From: an uncultured Candidatus Nitrosopumilus sp.
GTDB lineage: Archaea > Thermoproteota > Nitrososphaeria > Nitrososphaerales > Nitrosopumilaceae
Length of the DNA: 32,846 nt
Reading direction: 5' to 3'
Assembly (NCBI GenBank): GCA_905479565.1
Contig: CAJQMY010000058.1
Coordinates: 1-32,846, forward strand
Below the pieces are notes generated by a model. It was not told the DNA's origin. It worked only from the letters and a program-made list of their open reading frames with translations, and did no database searches. Made by a program: the position numbers and the translations under genes. Below, piece by piece: positions 17,045-25,068 of the stretch; the first letter of the stretch is position 1; every line of letters begins with the position of its first letter.

Positions 17045-17433
17045 AAATTCCAAACATTAATTGTAAAATTGAAATAGTTTGTCCAGTAACTTTGTCAGAA
17101 GATTCTGATAAAGTCATACAGGCAGTTTCTAATATTTTTCCACACTCAACCATAAATAATGAAATTTTTTTAATTAAAGCACAATCAAATGAATTAAGAT
17201 CTTTAGAAAAAATTTACGAATCTATTGTATTCACGCGATCTCAGAAAAGCTATACGCGCAACTTAGAAAACAATCTAGATGGAAACACTACCTGGTTTTT
17301 GCTAAATAAACAAGCAGCTTTTGTAGATCAAGCTGTAATATGTGATGAAGCAGAAGAATCTCCTCTTGGACCAATTAAGGTAATCCTGAATTCATCAAAC
17401 ATTGATGGAATAATTGATTGGATTTCCTGCTAA
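17041..17433 (+). CDS. UPF0201 (COG1325-like) RNA-binding-fold protein
   Basis: A 130-residue protein counted from the ATG at 17041, matching UPF0201/COG1325, an archaeal family described as exosome-associated or RNA-binding by fold. Conserved parts are the N-terminal CKIEIVCPVTLSEDSDKV and the C-terminal LNKQAAFVDQAVICDEAEES followed by PLGPIKV. The ATG at 17041 forms the 4-base ATGA overlap typical of coupled translation; an ATG at 17032 would add three residues. The pairing with UPF0200 is a known archaeal arrangement. A 6-bp hairpin follows the stop codon at once. Confidence 0.8.
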   Translation: MKIPNINCKIEIVCPVTLSEDSDKVIQAVSNIFPHSTINNEIFLIKAQSNELRSLEKIYESIVFTRSQKSYTRNLENNLDGNTTWFLLNKQAAFVDQAVICDEAEESPLGPIKVILNSSNIDGIIDWISC

Positions 17434-17436
17434 AAC

Positions 17437-17451
17437 AGCTAAAAATTAGCT
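17437..17451 (+). terminator. Hairpin after UPF0201 stop
   Basis: AGCTAA and TTAGCT form a perfect 6-bp stem with an AAA loop three bases after the stop codon. T-rich runs follow within 20-35 bases (around 17467-17485). It may mark transcript ends of the UPF0200-UPF0201 unit; the evidence is weak. Confidence 0.35.
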
Positions 17452-17520
17452 AAGAAAATTTACTTATTTTTGACTATTTTTTTTAGTTTGAATCTAAAAT
17501 CTGTTTTTTTAAATTATTTC

Positions 17521-17901
17521 ATGATGTTCATTAAACTAGGTATAATTACAGGCATTGTAGTTCTAGGTGGGATGATATTTTCAAATGAAATTGATAACCT
17601 GTTTCCTACAACTTCGGCAACTGTACTTGATTCTCTCAAAAATGATGTAGATATTTTTGGTTCAAAGGCTTCTAATTCAGTAGAATTAAGAATTGACTCA
17701 TCAATTGATAAGATCGTAGATAAAACAAGCGAATCAATGTCTACTGAAATTAGTAATGCTGGAGATAAAATATCCGATAAAATTTCTAAAGCAAAGGAAT
17801 CATCTCAAAAAACAATAAACGAAGAAATTTTAAATTTTAATTTAATCGAATCAATTCAAAATATTTTTACTGTCAATTTAAATTCTAATTTAACTGGTTA
17901 A
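17521..17901 (+). CDS. Membrane-anchored coiled-coil protein
   Basis: A 126-residue protein from the ATG at 17521 with one N-terminal membrane helix (about residues 2-22), then a soluble region rich in Ser, Asp, Lys and Ile with heptad-like spacing (IDSSIDKIVDKTSESMSTEI and so on), suggesting an extended coiled coil. A TTG at 17470 in the same frame would add 17 residues, also hydrophobic; I cannot decide between them, but the ATG pair is simpler. I recognise no family. Small anchored coiled-coil proteins of this kind recur in thaumarchaeal genomes. No functional claim is made. Confidence 0.6.
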   Translation: MMFIKLGIITGIVVLGGMIFSNEIDNLFPTTSATVLDSLKNDVDIFGSKASNSVELRIDSSIDKIVDKTSESMSTEISNAGDKISDKISKAKESSQKTINEEILNFNLIESIQNIFTVNLNSNLTG

Positions 17902-18066
17902 TCATCATTCAATGATGTTTCATCTCAAAACATTATTTCAAAAATATTTTGGACTCTTTCTTTATCTACTAAACAACAATCAAATAATGACATTTTATTT
18001 TAATATGTTGGTATAAGTGGAAAAATAAAAAGCATTAATGTAATCATTAGAACCATTTTGAAGTAA
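17902..18066. other. Non-coding AT-rich stretch with a short inverted repeat
   Basis: The gap between the coiled-coil gene and the sirtuin gene holds no convincing complete gene. Directly after the stop codon, CATCATT-C-AATGATG (17903-17917) is a perfect inverted repeat with a one-base centre. The remainder is AT-rich without RNA structure that I can identify; the last part, 18067-18246, is treated separately as a possible gene remnant. Confidence 0.5.
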
Positions 18067-18246
18067 ATTTCTTCTGGCATTTTTTTTATTTCAAAGTTTG
18101 ATACAAATGTAAATGATACAATAGAATTTTCATATTGCGTAGATATGATTGTAGAACATGAAGATTATGGAATAGTTACTTCATTAGTTTGTAATCCAGA
18201 AGATTTTTTTGATACCAAAATCAACGGTTTCCTTTCTCAGTTATGA
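18067..18246 (+). pseudogene. Short coding-like stretch, possible gene remnant or small protein
   Basis: From 18067 to the TGA at 18244 one frame stays open for 59 codons and reads like ordinary protein (IEFSYCVDMIVEHEDYGIV, then NPEDFFDTKINGFLSQL). The only start codon in it is ATG at 18145, giving 33 residues; upstream codons before it include no ATG, GTG or TTG and the frame is closed by TAA at 18064. It overlaps the 3' end of the convergent sirtuin gene by 26 bases. It could be the tail of a decayed gene or a real small protein. Family unknown. Confidence 0.3.
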
Positions 18247-18967
18247 TTTGTTTTTTAAATAACGAAATTAACTTTGGTAAAGTTTCTGCACTTGTATTTC
18301 TAATAACTTCATTCATTTTTTCTGACAATTCTGTATTTTCTGGATTAATTTCAATTAATGTTGCATTATTTTGTTTTGCATATAGGGGAAGTGTATTTGC
18401 TGGAGATACTACAAGTGAAGTTCCTACTATGACCATTAAATCACACTGACTTGCAAATTCAATAGCATTTTGCCATACGTCTTGTGGTAATGATTCGCCA
18501 AACCATACTACATCTGGTCTTAGTATATTTCCACATTTGCAAAGTGGTGGAAAATCAAGAATTTCAGTCAAAATTTCTTCATTGTAATCACAAACAGAGC
18601 ATTTGATTCTTACAATACTCCCATGCAACTCTAAAACGTTTGAACTTCCAGCTTTTTTGTGTAATCCGTCAATATTTTGCGTCAGAACCACAACTTGAGC
18701 ATACTTTTCAAGTTCAACAATTGCATTATGTCCGAGATTTGGCTGTGCCTGGAAAATATTGCTTCTTCTCTCGTTATACCACTCCCATACCAATTTAGGA
18801 TTCTCATAAAATGCATCAACAGTAGCAAGCTTCATTGGATCATAGTTTCGCCATAACCCGTCGTTTCCTCTAAACGTGGGAATTCCACTTTCTTGTGAAA
18901 TTCCAGCACCCGTTACAAAAACAATTTTTTTATGTTTTTTAATTTGATCATTGATTGATTCAAACAT
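18221..18967 (-). CDS. cobB: NAD-dependent protein deacylase, class III sirtuin
   Basis: A 248-residue Sir2-family enzyme that uses NAD to remove acyl groups from protein lysines. Motifs are TGAGISQESGIPTFRG (19-34), TQNIDGLH (96-103), catalytic His115 in ELHGS, and a zinc site Cys123, Cys126, Cys143 and Cys145. Tyr64 and Arg67 in WEWYNERR match the Y-x-x-R pair that gives SIRT5- and CobB-like enzymes desuccinylase/demalonylase activity, so acidic acyl groups are likely substrates. It is last in a leftward operon; its start lies 1 base beyond the stop of RNase Z. The link with RNA-processing genes may reflect only operon packing. Confidence 0.93.
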   Translation of the reverse strand: MFESINDQIKKHKKIVFVTGAGISQESGIPTFRGNDGLWRNYDPMKLATVDAFYENPKLVWEWYNERRSNIFQAQPNLGHNAIVELEKYAQVVVLTQNIDGLHKKAGSSNVLELHGSIVRIKCSVCDYNEEILTEILDFPPLCKCGNILRPDVVWFGESLPQDVWQNAIEFASQCDLMVIVGTSLVVSPANTLPLYAKQNNATLIEINPENTELSEKMNEVIRNTSAETLPKLISLFKKQIITEKGNR

Positions 18968-18968
18968 T

Positions 18969-19868
18969 TCATTTAATTTCTATTTCTAAGAGATCTTTTG
19001 CAGTGATTACTGAATCATGAATTTCTTTAGCTTCTTTCAAATGTCCTTCTTCATTTTTGTATCTAGCTGAAAAATGTGTTAAAACCAAATTTTTTACTTT
19101 GGAATTTTTTCCTAATGTTGCGGCTTGTTTTGCAGTAGAATGACATGTTTCTTGCGCCCTGTCTTTTTCTTCTTCCAAAAATGTCGAATCAAATACTAGA
19201 TAATCACAATTTTCAAAAAATTTTTCCAATTCTCTGGTTGGCATTGTATCGCCAGAAATTCCAATTTTTTTACCTGGACGTTTTTCACCTAATACTTGAT
19301 CTGGTTTTATTGTTATGCCATTAATTGTAATTTCTTGGCCTTTTTGTAAATCACTCCATAATTTTCCTTCAGGAATTCCTAATTGATTAGCTTTATCCAG
19401 ATTAAATCTTCCAGGTTTATCTTTTTCTTCAACCAAATATGAGAAAGATATTATTGAATGATTTGCCTTACACACATGAATAGAAAATTTTTCATCTTCA
19501 AATATTTTTCCTTCTTTGATGATAGTAATTAAAATAGGAAATGATAATCTAAAATTTAGCACTTTGATGTTTGCTGCAATAAATTCTTCAATCCCATTTG
19601 GTCCAAAAATTTCTAATGTTTCAGTTCTATTTTGCATTGACATGGTTTGTAATAATCCTAAAATTCCTACGCAATGATCACCATGCATATGTGTAACACA
19701 TAATTTCATTTTTTTATTCCAGCCCAAACTCGATTTCATAAATGATATTTGAGAAGCTTCTCCGGCATCAAACATTAGGATTTCGCCATCTCTTTCTAGA
19801 CAAATGCATGACAACCCTCTATTTTCAGTGGGTTGGGCAGCAGAAGTGCCTAAAAATACAAGTTTCAT
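18969..19868 (-). CDS. rnz: Ribonuclease Z (tRNA 3' endonuclease)
   Basis: A 299-residue metallo-beta-lactamase-fold enzyme that cuts tRNA precursors after the discriminator base. The zinc motif THMHGDHCVG has His60, His62, Asp64 and His65; later ligands lie in NHSI, ISGDTMPTRE and LTHFSARY. The substrate-contact stretch GRFNLDKANQLGIPEGKLW is typical of true RNase Z rather than other lactamase-fold proteins. Length matches the short form. Its start overlaps the stop of the tRNA methyltransferase gene by 4 bases. Because tRNAs such as the nearby tRNA-Pro lack encoded CCA, it acts directly before the CCA-adding enzyme of this region. Confidence 0.95.
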   Translation of the reverse strand: MKLVFLGTSAAQPTENRGLSCICLERDGEILMFDAGEASQISFMKSSLGWNKKMKLCVTHMHGDHCVGILGLLQTMSMQNRTETLEIFGPNGIEEFIAANIKVLNFRLSFPILITIIKEGKIFEDEKFSIHVCKANHSIISFSYLVEEKDKPGRFNLDKANQLGIPEGKLWSDLQKGQEITINGITIKPDQVLGEKRPGKKIGISGDTMPTRELEKFFENCDYLVFDSTFLEEEKDRAQETCHSTAKQAATLGKNSKVKNLVLTHFSARYKNEEGHLKEAKEIHDSVITAKDLLEIEIK

Positions 19869-20812
19869 TTTATCAAAATTGTTCTTGTCAAGCTTTTATG
19901 CCTATAGATATGATATTTTTTTAATCCATTTAATTTTGAGTTAAAATCCATTTCTTTTTTGTACATAATTGCCACTTTTTTTCGTTTAGGAAGTATTGAG
20001 AAAAATTTTTTCAAAATTTCTTGGGGTTTTTCTGATGTTTTGGATGCTGTTCCATATGGTAAATCAGTTACAATTCCTTCAAATTTTTCGGATATTTTTG
20101 ATAATTCATGAAATTCTGAGTTCAAAACTTCTGAATGATAATTGTTAATTTTGAGATTTTTTTTGGCAATTTCACACATTTTTTTGTCAAAATCTATCCC
20201 TATCCCGTGAATACCCATAGATTCTGCCTCAAGCAGCGTAGTACCTGTTCCACAAAATGGATCGCATATGGTCTCTCCTTTTTTTATTCCAATCAAGTTA
20301 ATCATTACTCTGGTTAGTTTCCAATCTAATTCATGAGGGTATTTCTTTATCTTTTTTGGTCTTATCTGTTCTTTAGTTCGTTTTGAAAACCCAAAAAAGT
20401 TTTCATTATTTGTAAAAATTAAATATACTGTAATTGTTGGATTTTCTAAATTTACTTTTGCATGAGAAAATTTTGATATCATGTCTCCCATAGAACTCTC
20501 TAATTCTGGAACATTGAATTGGTTTGATGATAAATTAATTACCCTACAAACAAAACTTTTTGCATTTTTTAAAACTCCAATATTTTCTTCATCTAAAAAT
20601 AATCCTGACATTTTTCTTAAAATTTGCCCTGAAGTTTTTACAAATGTAGCACGTCTTGCTATTTTATCTACATTTGTTTTAGACTGAATAATTACCAAAT
20701 TAGAAATTATTTTTATTTTAGAAAATCTATCATACATTTTTGCTATTGCTGTGATTTCATCTATTGCAAGTTCTAGATAATCTTTAGATAAAACAAAAAA
20801 ACTTTCTGGCAT
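19865..20812 (-). CDS. tRNA (guanine10-N2)-methyltransferase-like, THUMP + Rossmann MTase
   Basis: A 315-residue protein with an N-terminal THUMP-type RNA-binding part (about 40-150) and a C-terminal methyltransferase domain. The SAM site is DPFCGTGTTLLEA (184-196), the following acidic loop is IGIDFDKK, and the catalytic motif is TDLPYG (249-254), the Asp-Pro-Pro-Tyr variant seen in Trm11/TrmG10 enzymes. YPHELDWKLTRVMINL precedes the SAM domain, as in this family. Predicted role: forming N2-methyl- or dimethylguanosine at tRNA position 10. It sits between prs and rnz in a leftward operon (2-base gap to prs, 4-base overlap with rnz). The exact position and degree of methylation are inference. 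Confidence 0.88.
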   Translation of the reverse strand: MPESFFVLSKDYLELAIDEITAIAKMYDRFSKIKIISNLVIIQSKTNVDKIARRATFVKTSGQILRKMSGLFLDEENIGVLKNAKSFVCRVINLSSNQFNVPELESSMGDMISKFSHAKVNLENPTITVYLIFTNNENFFGFSKRTKEQIRPKKIKKYPHELDWKLTRVMINLIGIKKGETICDPFCGTGTTLLEAESMGIHGIGIDFDKKMCEIAKKNLKINNYHSEVLNSEFHELSKISEKFEGIVTDLPYGTASKTSEKPQEILKKFFSILPKRKKVAIMYKKEMDFNSKLNGLKKYHIYRHKSLTRTILIK

Positions 20813-20814
20813 AA

Positions 20815-21690
20815 TTAAATTACCTTTGCAATGGTCTCAGAAACATCTACAATGGATGTTTTACCTGGAATTGTATTTGAGCTAATAATTTCTGTAATGC
20901 CAGCTTTTTTGATTTTTATTTCAGCATTATTGATTAAAAGTGCATGCGTACATGCAACATAGATTTTTTTGCATTTTTGTTTTTTAAGAAATTGGGCAGC
21001 TTTTACAATGCTTCCTCCTGTACTAATCATATCATCAACTAGTATCAAGTCTCTGTTTGCAACTTCATTTAGATTCTTTGTTTTAATCTGAACTTTACCT
21101 GTTTTTTTATCTCTTTTTTTTTCTAATGCAATATACTCTGTACCTAATTTTTTTGCAAATTCCTTTGCCCTCTCTTTTCCTCCATGATCTGGTGATATTA
21201 CAAGTGGATTTTTTAGCCTCAATTTCTTGACATATCGTACAAGTTCGGGAATTGCAGAAACATTTTTTGTTTTAATAGAAAAATGTTTTAATCCAATCAT
21301 ACTGTGAATATCAATAACAATAATTTTTGATGCACCAGCTCCTTTAAACAACTTACCAAGAACTTTCATTGTCACAATTTCACCTGGTAAAAATTCTCTA
21401 TCTTGTCTTGCATATCCCATATATGGAATTACAGCAATTACTTCTGATGATATTTCTTTAGCTTTTGAAATAAGTGATAATGCTTGAATTAGATTTGTAT
21501 CAACTGGAGGATAAATTGATTGTACAATAATAGATTTTTTCTTCGATATTTTTCCACTGAGAGTAATCTTACTTTCTCCATCTTCAAAAACTCTTATTTG
21601 TGATTCTACAAAATTTGCTTTTATTCTTCTAGATAGTTTTCTTGCTATATCCTCAGAAGATTTTCCTGCAATTATGGATAATTTACTCAA
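20815..21690 (-). CDS. prs: Ribose-phosphate pyrophosphokinase
   Basis: A 291-residue PRPP synthetase that makes phosphoribosyl diphosphate from ribose-5-phosphate and ATP for nucleotide, histidine and tryptophan synthesis. Motifs are GYARQDREF (92-100, ATP/flexible region), DIHS (127-130, metal and ATP), SPDHGG (166-171) and the PRPP loop DDMISTGGS (219-227). The length is that of archaeal prs, shorter than bacterial class I enzymes. It is the first gene of a leftward four-gene operon (prs, methyltransferase, rnz, sirtuin), with 42 bases separating it from the MscS gene stop. Confidence 0.96.
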   Translation of the reverse strand: MSKLSIIAGKSSEDIARKLSRRIKANFVESQIRVFEDGESKITLSGKISKKKSIIVQSIYPPVDTNLIQALSLISKAKEISSEVIAVIPYMGYARQDREFLPGEIVTMKVLGKLFKGAGASKIIVIDIHSMIGLKHFSIKTKNVSAIPELVRYVKKLRLKNPLVISPDHGGKERAKEFAKKLGTEYIALEKKRDKKTGKVQIKTKNLNEVANRDLILVDDMISTGGSIVKAAQFLKKQKCKKIYVACTHALLINNAEIKIKKAGITEIISSNTIPGKTSIVDVSETIAKVI

Positions 21691-21732
21691 TAAGAAATGT
21701 CAATTAATGGGATTCTTAAGTTTTTGAGAAGA

Positions 21733-23475
21733 TTATTCATCTCCGTCACCACCGCGAGCAATATCACCTATACCATATTCGTCAATGGCCTTGTTTCTTT
21801 GATCTTCTAACTTGTTGATCTCTTCTTGTTCTCGTTTTTCATCTCCCTGGTATACTGTCCTAATTGGCCATGGAATTCTAATATCATATCTCTTAAATTC
21901 TTCATACATTATCATTCTAATGTCGGTTTTAGTTTTGAATTGGGCTCCGTAATCTCTGACATAAACCACTAACATAAAATCTAATGCTGAATCGTTGAAT
22001 TTGTTAAATCTTACAATTGGTTGATTAATATCAACATGAATATCTTTATCACAACCACAACTTGGTTGATTATGTTTCAAGTATGGACATCGCATTTGTC
22101 TAATGAGGTGTTTACCTTTACCATCAATTACTTCTTTCATTGCACGTTTACCAACTTTGACTAAAATAGCTGAAACTTGTTTAGGATCATTAAGATAAGA
22201 AACTCCTACATCTACAATTGCAGGTACCATCTTTATTCCCTGTGTATAGTTGATTACCTGTGCAGTGACCAGTTGCCTTGTTGGAATTATTGCAATTGAT
22301 TCGTTTAATGCATCACGAACATATGTAACTCTAGGCGTAATTTTGTGTACAAATCCATTATATCCTGTGTCCAGTTTTATACGCTCACCTTCGACAAATA
22401 TCTTATCTTTTCTAATTAGAATATAGGCAAAATAATTTTGCATAGTTTCTTGTAATGCTAATCCCAAACCAATTGCTAATCCTCCTGTAGCTGTTGCAAG
22501 ATAAATCAAATCAACACCCCACCAAGCAATAACTCCTAAAATCGTTACAAGAAAAATCCCTATTGGAATAATTTGTTTTGCAGATTTTGGAATACCTTCT
22601 TGTTTCTTTTTTGCATATCCTGGAGGACGAGAACTTGGAATAATTGGTTCATAACCATATATTCGCTTTTCTTCTCTCCATACATCAATTGGAAAAATTT
22701 CATCAGGTTTAGCACCTGGCTTTAATTTTCTCCCAGATTGATTATTACCAGTAATACAATTTTGATAATATTTTTCATATTTTTTTCGTTCTGATTTTTT
22801 CCAATCCTCAAATGGTTTATCAACTAATTTTTCATATCCTCCAATTGGATTTCCTTTAATTGTTCGGAATTGTTCCAATTGCAACATGCCTTCTTTTGTT
22901 TTTAGCAATTCTTTGAATTCTTTTTCTTCCATATCTTCCGGAGTAGTTTTGGGTGGAACCCAGGTGTATAATTTATGAAATAAATCATCTAAGTCATCAC
23001 TGAATCCTCTCATTTCAAACCATGCATCAAAATCTGCTTTTTCCAACTTGGTTTTATCACGTTTGTTAAGGGAAATTGGGATGAGATGAGAAATTGTATA
23101 ACCAATTACCAAAATATTAAATGTATTGAGAATTTTTGCAAATGTTTCTGCAGGAGATATGTATTCATCTTCAACTATTGACAAGTTCTCTTCAAACAAA
23201 AGTCCAGTTTGAATATGTACATTAATTGCAGTAATTAGTGCAATTGCAAAAAATGGCAGGATTGCTCTACGCACAAATCGTGCCAAATGTGGTTTTTGAT
23301 AATAAATTTTTTGAGAACCGACCCAACGTGATAATTGTCTATAACCTACAACTATACCGATTATTCCTATAATCATTACAGAAAATGCTATTTGAATTGA
23401 TTCATTTGACGTTAAAAGCTGTGAAACGGTTTCCAACTCTCCAACTGGAATTTGTGTTAGGTCTTCCTCAGCCAC
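21733..23475 (-). CDS. MscS-family mechanosensitive channel with large insert
   Basis: A 580-residue protein with predicted membrane helices at about 27-47, 71-88 and 111-135, then an uncommon soluble insert of about 160 residues (136-299), then the conserved MscS core: a helix at about 300-320, the Gly/Ala-rich pore helix TATGGLAIGLGLALQ (328-342), and a beta domain with VEGERIKLDTGYNGFVHKI. A cytoplasmic Cys/His cluster (Cys463, His467, Cys473, Cys475) is inserted in the C-terminal domain. It should open under membrane tension and let small solutes leave the cell. The start is GTG at 23475; no suitable ATG exists. It is divergent from a KamA-family gene, with 156 bases between them. Confidence 0.9.
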   Translation of the reverse strand: MAEEDLTQIPVGELETVSQLLTSNESIQIAFSVMIIGIIGIVVGYRQLSRWVGSQKIYYQKPHLARFVRRAILPFFAIALITAINVHIQTGLLFEENLSIVEDEYISPAETFAKILNTFNILVIGYTISHLIPISLNKRDKTKLEKADFDAWFEMRGFSDDLDDLFHKLYTWVPPKTTPEDMEEKEFKELLKTKEGMLQLEQFRTIKGNPIGGYEKLVDKPFEDWKKSERKKYEKYYQNCITGNNQSGRKLKPGAKPDEIFPIDVWREEKRIYGYEPIIPSSRPPGYAKKKQEGIPKSAKQIIPIGIFLVTILGVIAWWGVDLIYLATATGGLAIGLGLALQETMQNYFAYILIRKDKIFVEGERIKLDTGYNGFVHKITPRVTYVRDALNESIAIIPTRQLVTAQVINYTQGIKMVPAIVDVGVSYLNDPKQVSAILVKVGKRAMKEVIDGKGKHLIRQMRCPYLKHNQPSCGCDKDIHVDINQPIVRFNKFNDSALDFMLVVYVRDYGAQFKTKTDIRMIMYEEFKRYDIRIPWPIRTVYQGDEKREQEEINKLEDQRNKAIDEYGIGDIARGGDGDE

Positions 23476-23600
23476 ACATAATCACCATTCTAATCAAACA
23501 CATGTTCTAGAATACAAAGGTTAACCCATATTATCATTATTTTTTAAATATTAAACGATTATTTCAAGTTAAAAATTTCCATGCCTAAATAATCTGTAAC

Positions 23601-23608
23601 TTTTATCA
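23601..23608 (+). promoter_or_regulatory. TATA-like box of the KamA-family gene
   Basis: TTTTATCA lies about 29 bases before the ATG at 23632. It lies in the 156-base region divergent from the MscS gene, so one regulator could act on both. Confidence 0.4.
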
Positions 23609-23631
23609 AGGGTAAATGTAATAATTACAAA

Positions 23632-24996
23632 ATGACCCAGCAAGAATCAGTATGGAGTGGTGCACCATCGTTAAAATCCTATACATTATCAAATTTTCGT
23701 GATCTTCCTCAAATTCAAAATCTTAGTGAAGAAATTCAATTTGAAATGGAAGTTGTAGGAAATGTTTTACCATTTAAAGCAAATAATTATGTTGTTGAAC
23801 AATTAATTGATTGGAATAATATTCCAAATGATCCAATTTTTGTCTTGACATTTCCTCAAAGAGGAATGTTAAAACCAGAACATTATAAAAAAATGGAGAT
23901 TGCTTTAAAAAATAATTTAGATAAAAAAGAAATTACTGTAATTGCAAATGAAATTCGTTTACAATTAAATCCACATCCTGCAGGTCAAATGGAGCTTAAT
24001 GTTCCAACATTGAAAGATGGTACTAAATTATATGGAATGCAACATAAATACAAAGAAACCTGTCTATTTTTTCCTAGTCAAAGTCAAACATGTCATGCAT
24101 ATTGCAGCTTTTGTTTTAGGTGGCCACAATTTGTTGGCATGGATGAAATGAAATTTGCTATGCAAGAAGGAGAGCAATTAGTTCGATATGTTAGAGAACA
24201 TCCAGAAATTTCTGATGTGCTTTTTACTGGTGGCGATCCAATGATAATGAAAGCAAAAGTTTTCTCAAAATATGTTGATGCTTTAATTGATGCTAAACTT
24301 CCAAATCTTAAAACGATTAGAATTGGAACAAAAGCACTAGCGTATTGGCCATACAAGTTCTTAACAGATTCAGATTCTCAAGAAATGTTAGATATTTTTA
24401 AAAAAATTACCAATAATGGTTTGCATCTTGCATTTATGGCTCACTTTAATCATTTAAACGAATTATCTACTGATGCAGCAAAAAATGCAATTAATGAAGT
24501 AAGAAAAACAGGTGCACAAATTAGAACTCAATCTCCTTTATTAGCACATATCAATGATGATGCAGAAATGTGGGCAAAAATGTGGACTAAACAAGTTCAA
24601 CTTGGATGTATTCCATACTACATGTTTGTAGTTAGAGATACTGGTGCCCAGCACTACTTTGGAATTCCTTTAGTCAAAGCATATGAAATTTTTAAAAAGG
24701 CATATTCTTCAGTTAGTGGACTAGCTAGAACTGTTCGTGGACCAAGTATGTCTACAACTCCAGGAAAAGTGCATGTTATTGGAACTGCAAATCTGAGTGA
24801 TCAAAAAGTAATTGTTTTGAGATTTTTACAGGGTAGAAACCCTGATTGGGTTCAAATCCCATTCTTTGCAAAATATGATAAAAATGCAATTTGGTTAGAT
24901 GATTTAACACCTGCTCTTACTGACAAATTCTTTTTTGACGAAGAAATGAAAAATTTCAAAGCAACATATCCAATTGAAGATTATCCTGAATCTTAG
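23632..24996 (+). CDS. KamA-family radical SAM aminomutase (substrate uncertain)
   Basis: A 454-residue radical SAM enzyme of the lysine 2,3-aminomutase family. The iron-sulfur motif is C-x3-C-x2-C at Cys154, Cys158 and Cys161 (CHAYCSFC), followed by LFTGGDPMIM. Lys379 in STTPGKVHVIG aligns with the PLP lysine of lysine aminomutase (GGGGK). The substrate Asp of the clostridial enzyme in VDAPGGGGK seems absent here (VRGPSMSTTPGK), while Asp336 in RDTGAQHYF is in place of the other. It should therefore move an amino group on an amino acid to the beta position, but lysine is doubtful. A second glutamine synthetase follows after 72 bases. Alignments are by eye. Confidence 0.85.
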   Translation: MTQQESVWSGAPSLKSYTLSNFRDLPQIQNLSEEIQFEMEVVGNVLPFKANNYVVEQLIDWNNIPNDPIFVLTFPQRGMLKPEHYKKMEIALKNNLDKKEITVIANEIRLQLNPHPAGQMELNVPTLKDGTKLYGMQHKYKETCLFFPSQSQTCHAYCSFCFRWPQFVGMDEMKFAMQEGEQLVRYVREHPEISDVLFTGGDPMIMKAKVFSKYVDALIDAKLPNLKTIRIGTKALAYWPYKFLTDSDSQEMLDIFKKITNNGLHLAFMAHFNHLNELSTDAAKNAINEVRKTGAQIRTQSPLLAHINDDAEMWAKMWTKQVQLGCIPYYMFVVRDTGAQHYFGIPLVKAYEIFKKAYSSVSGLARTVRGPSMSTTPGKVHVIGTANLSDQKVIVLRFLQGRNPDWVQIPFFAKYDKNAIWLDDLTPALTDKFFFDEEMKNFKATYPIEDYPES

Positions 24997-25068
24997 AATT
25001 AACCTGACTAACTTGACAACTCTAACTTACAAGATAACATTAGTAAACTAATTTAGAATCATTATCAA

